From Bacteroidales bacterium UBA4070 (GTDB taxonomy: Bacteria > Bacteroidota > Bacteroidia > Bacteroidales > VadinHA17), in NCBI GenBank assembly GCA_002383485.1, contig DFYY01000017.1, positions 1-13,888 of the forward strand: a DNA stretch of 13,888 nucleotides, in the 5' to 3' direction. Of this stretch, positions 13,178 to 13,888 are shown in pieces. Numbering within the stretch: the stretch's first letter is position 1; each line of letters opens with the position of its first letter. A model generated the notes under the pieces. That model was not told the origin of the DNA. It saw only the letters and a program-made list of their open reading frames with translations, and searched no databases. The translations under genes and the position numbers were made by a program.

Positions 13178-13803
13178 ATTTTGATGATTTAAAGGTTTAT
13201 CTACCCAAATACTTATCCGACGAAAGCCTTGATGACTTGTTGGAGGATATTAAAAAATTCGTCCTTACAGGAAGTAATAAGGATATTTATACCACTGAAT
13301 TAGAGAATGAGAAACAGGTTTTCCAGGGCGATGCACTAAAATCAATGCCCTTTATAACATTCCCTTTTGACACTACACCTGTCGAATGTAAAGTTTTAGT
13401 CTTATCAAACAGCTGTGATATAAACCCGGAAAATTCTCGCCCGTTTGATTCACATCTTATGTATGCCCCAATTTGGAGGCTTGCAGCGTACATTGAAAGA
13501 TTGCAAGCGAGTGACCTCAATGAACAAAAGTTAATAAATCACATTAGCGATATCAAATCGCAGTCTGTCACTCAAATACTATATTTGCCCCAACACGAAA
13601 ATGGTCCAGATCAGGACTGTATCGTTTTCCTTGATCGAATTTGCCATTGTGATAATTCCTTTGTGAATCTGGAAAGCCTTAAAGAAAGGCGGTTATTCTC
13701 TTTTAGTAACTATGGTTTTTACTTATTACTTCTAAAATTATCCATCCATTTCACGCGGATAAGGGAAAAGATTGACAGAGATAAGGGCGAAATTCTAAAC
13801 TGA
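13171..13803 (+). CDS. Hypothetical protein with VLSNSCDI motif (cassette gene 3)
   Basis: This 210-residue protein is of unknown function. An acidic N-terminal region (1-30) precedes FQGDAL (51-56) and a hydrophobic strand ending in VLVLSNSCDI (75-84), followed by NPEN. The second half has VTQILYLP (133-140), CIVFLDRICHC (150-160), and a C-terminal helix KLSIHFTRIREKIDR (189-203). The SNSCD segment, with buried strand before and polar residues after, looks like an active-site or metal-binding turn; C82, D83, C150, C158, C160 and H159 are candidate ligands. There is no signal peptide. It overlaps the preceding gene by 7 bases and is the last gene of the cassette. It is complete in the window. 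I do not assign a family name or activity. Confidence 0.7.
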   Translation: MVDFDDLKVYLPKYLSDESLDDLLEDIKKFVLTGSNKDIYTTELENEKQVFQGDALKSMPFITFPFDTTPVECKVLVLSNSCDINPENSRPFDSHLMYAPIWRLAAYIERLQASDLNEQKLINHISDIKSQSVTQILYLPQHENGPDQDCIVFLDRICHCDNSFVNLESLKERRLFSFSNYGFYLLLLKLSIHFTRIREKIDRDKGEILN

Positions 13804-13888
13804 CCATTTCTTTTCATTACAAACCGACCAAATATTCAACAGTCAAAGTTCTAACGGGGTGACGAGTTGTGCAACTATTTTTCTGTAA
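13804..13888. other. Window end downstream of the cassette
   Basis: The 85 bases after the last stop codon show no gene start, no hairpin with a T-run and no clear copy of the repeats found upstream of the integrase. The element's right boundary is therefore probably beyond the window. Confidence 0.5.

Noticed and set aside
13804..13888. Right attachment site of the element
   Set aside because: No convincing copy of the words from the region upstream of the integrase was found; resemblance of the TTGTGCAAC near the end to TTGCACCAC is too weak.

Overview
The window looks like a chromosomal segment of a Bacteroidota bacterium, probably order Bacteroidales. The signs are several TAnnTTTG-type -7 promoter elements, mostly weak Shine-Dalgarno sequences, the carboxynorspermidine/carboxyspermidine polyamine gene pair, an anomeric sugar kinase carrying a RapZ-like C-terminal domain, a GH3/beta-lactamase-fold fusion, and a Bacteroidetes-style tyrosine integrase. 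Family calls come from motifs read by eye; no database search was run.

Left part (81-3555): an operon on the minus strand encodes a saccharopine-dehydrogenase-like carboxynorspermidine synthase and carboxynorspermidine decarboxylase, one base apart. Divergent to it is a CorA-type divalent cation transporter. Its roughly 115-base leader holds a 16-codon mini-ORF and a hairpin that pairs with an unusually strong Shine-Dalgarno sequence.

Middle part (3629-10050): a peptidoglycan amino-sugar salvage locus. The minus-strand operon runs from 6895 down to 3629: a multi-pass HGSNAT/NagX-like (DUF5009) membrane protein, an AmgK-like kinase fused to a RapZ C-terminal-like domain, and a MurU-like nucleotidyltransferase. 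Each junction is a 1-base gap or a 4-base overlap. Divergently transcribed is a 1015-residue exported protein joining a NagZ-type GH3 glucosaminidase to a beta-lactamase-fold serine hydrolase. Inferred logic: the exported fusion releases GlcNAc and MurNAc from muropeptides, the membrane protein modifies or moves the sugars, the kinase makes the sugar-1-phosphate, and MurU makes UDP-MurNAc without de novo synthesis. The locus ends in nested inverted repeats and a strong intrinsic terminator (10125-10153).

Right part (10154-13888): accessory DNA, visibly more AT-rich, especially after 12000. A 230-base region with several inverted repeats precedes a complete tyrosine recombinase (10384-11727). 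A 94-residue unknown ORF overlaps its stop codon. Next comes a compact three-gene cassette with its own full Bacteroidetes-type promoter and a dyad at that promoter: a TIGR04255-like protein, a 113-residue protein with one hydrophobic segment, and a 210-residue protein with a VLSNSCDI motif. The three genes are 1 base apart or overlap. I read this as cargo of an integrative element and as the best candidate here for an undescribed, possibly defence-related, system. That function is inference only. The element's right end is not visible in the window.
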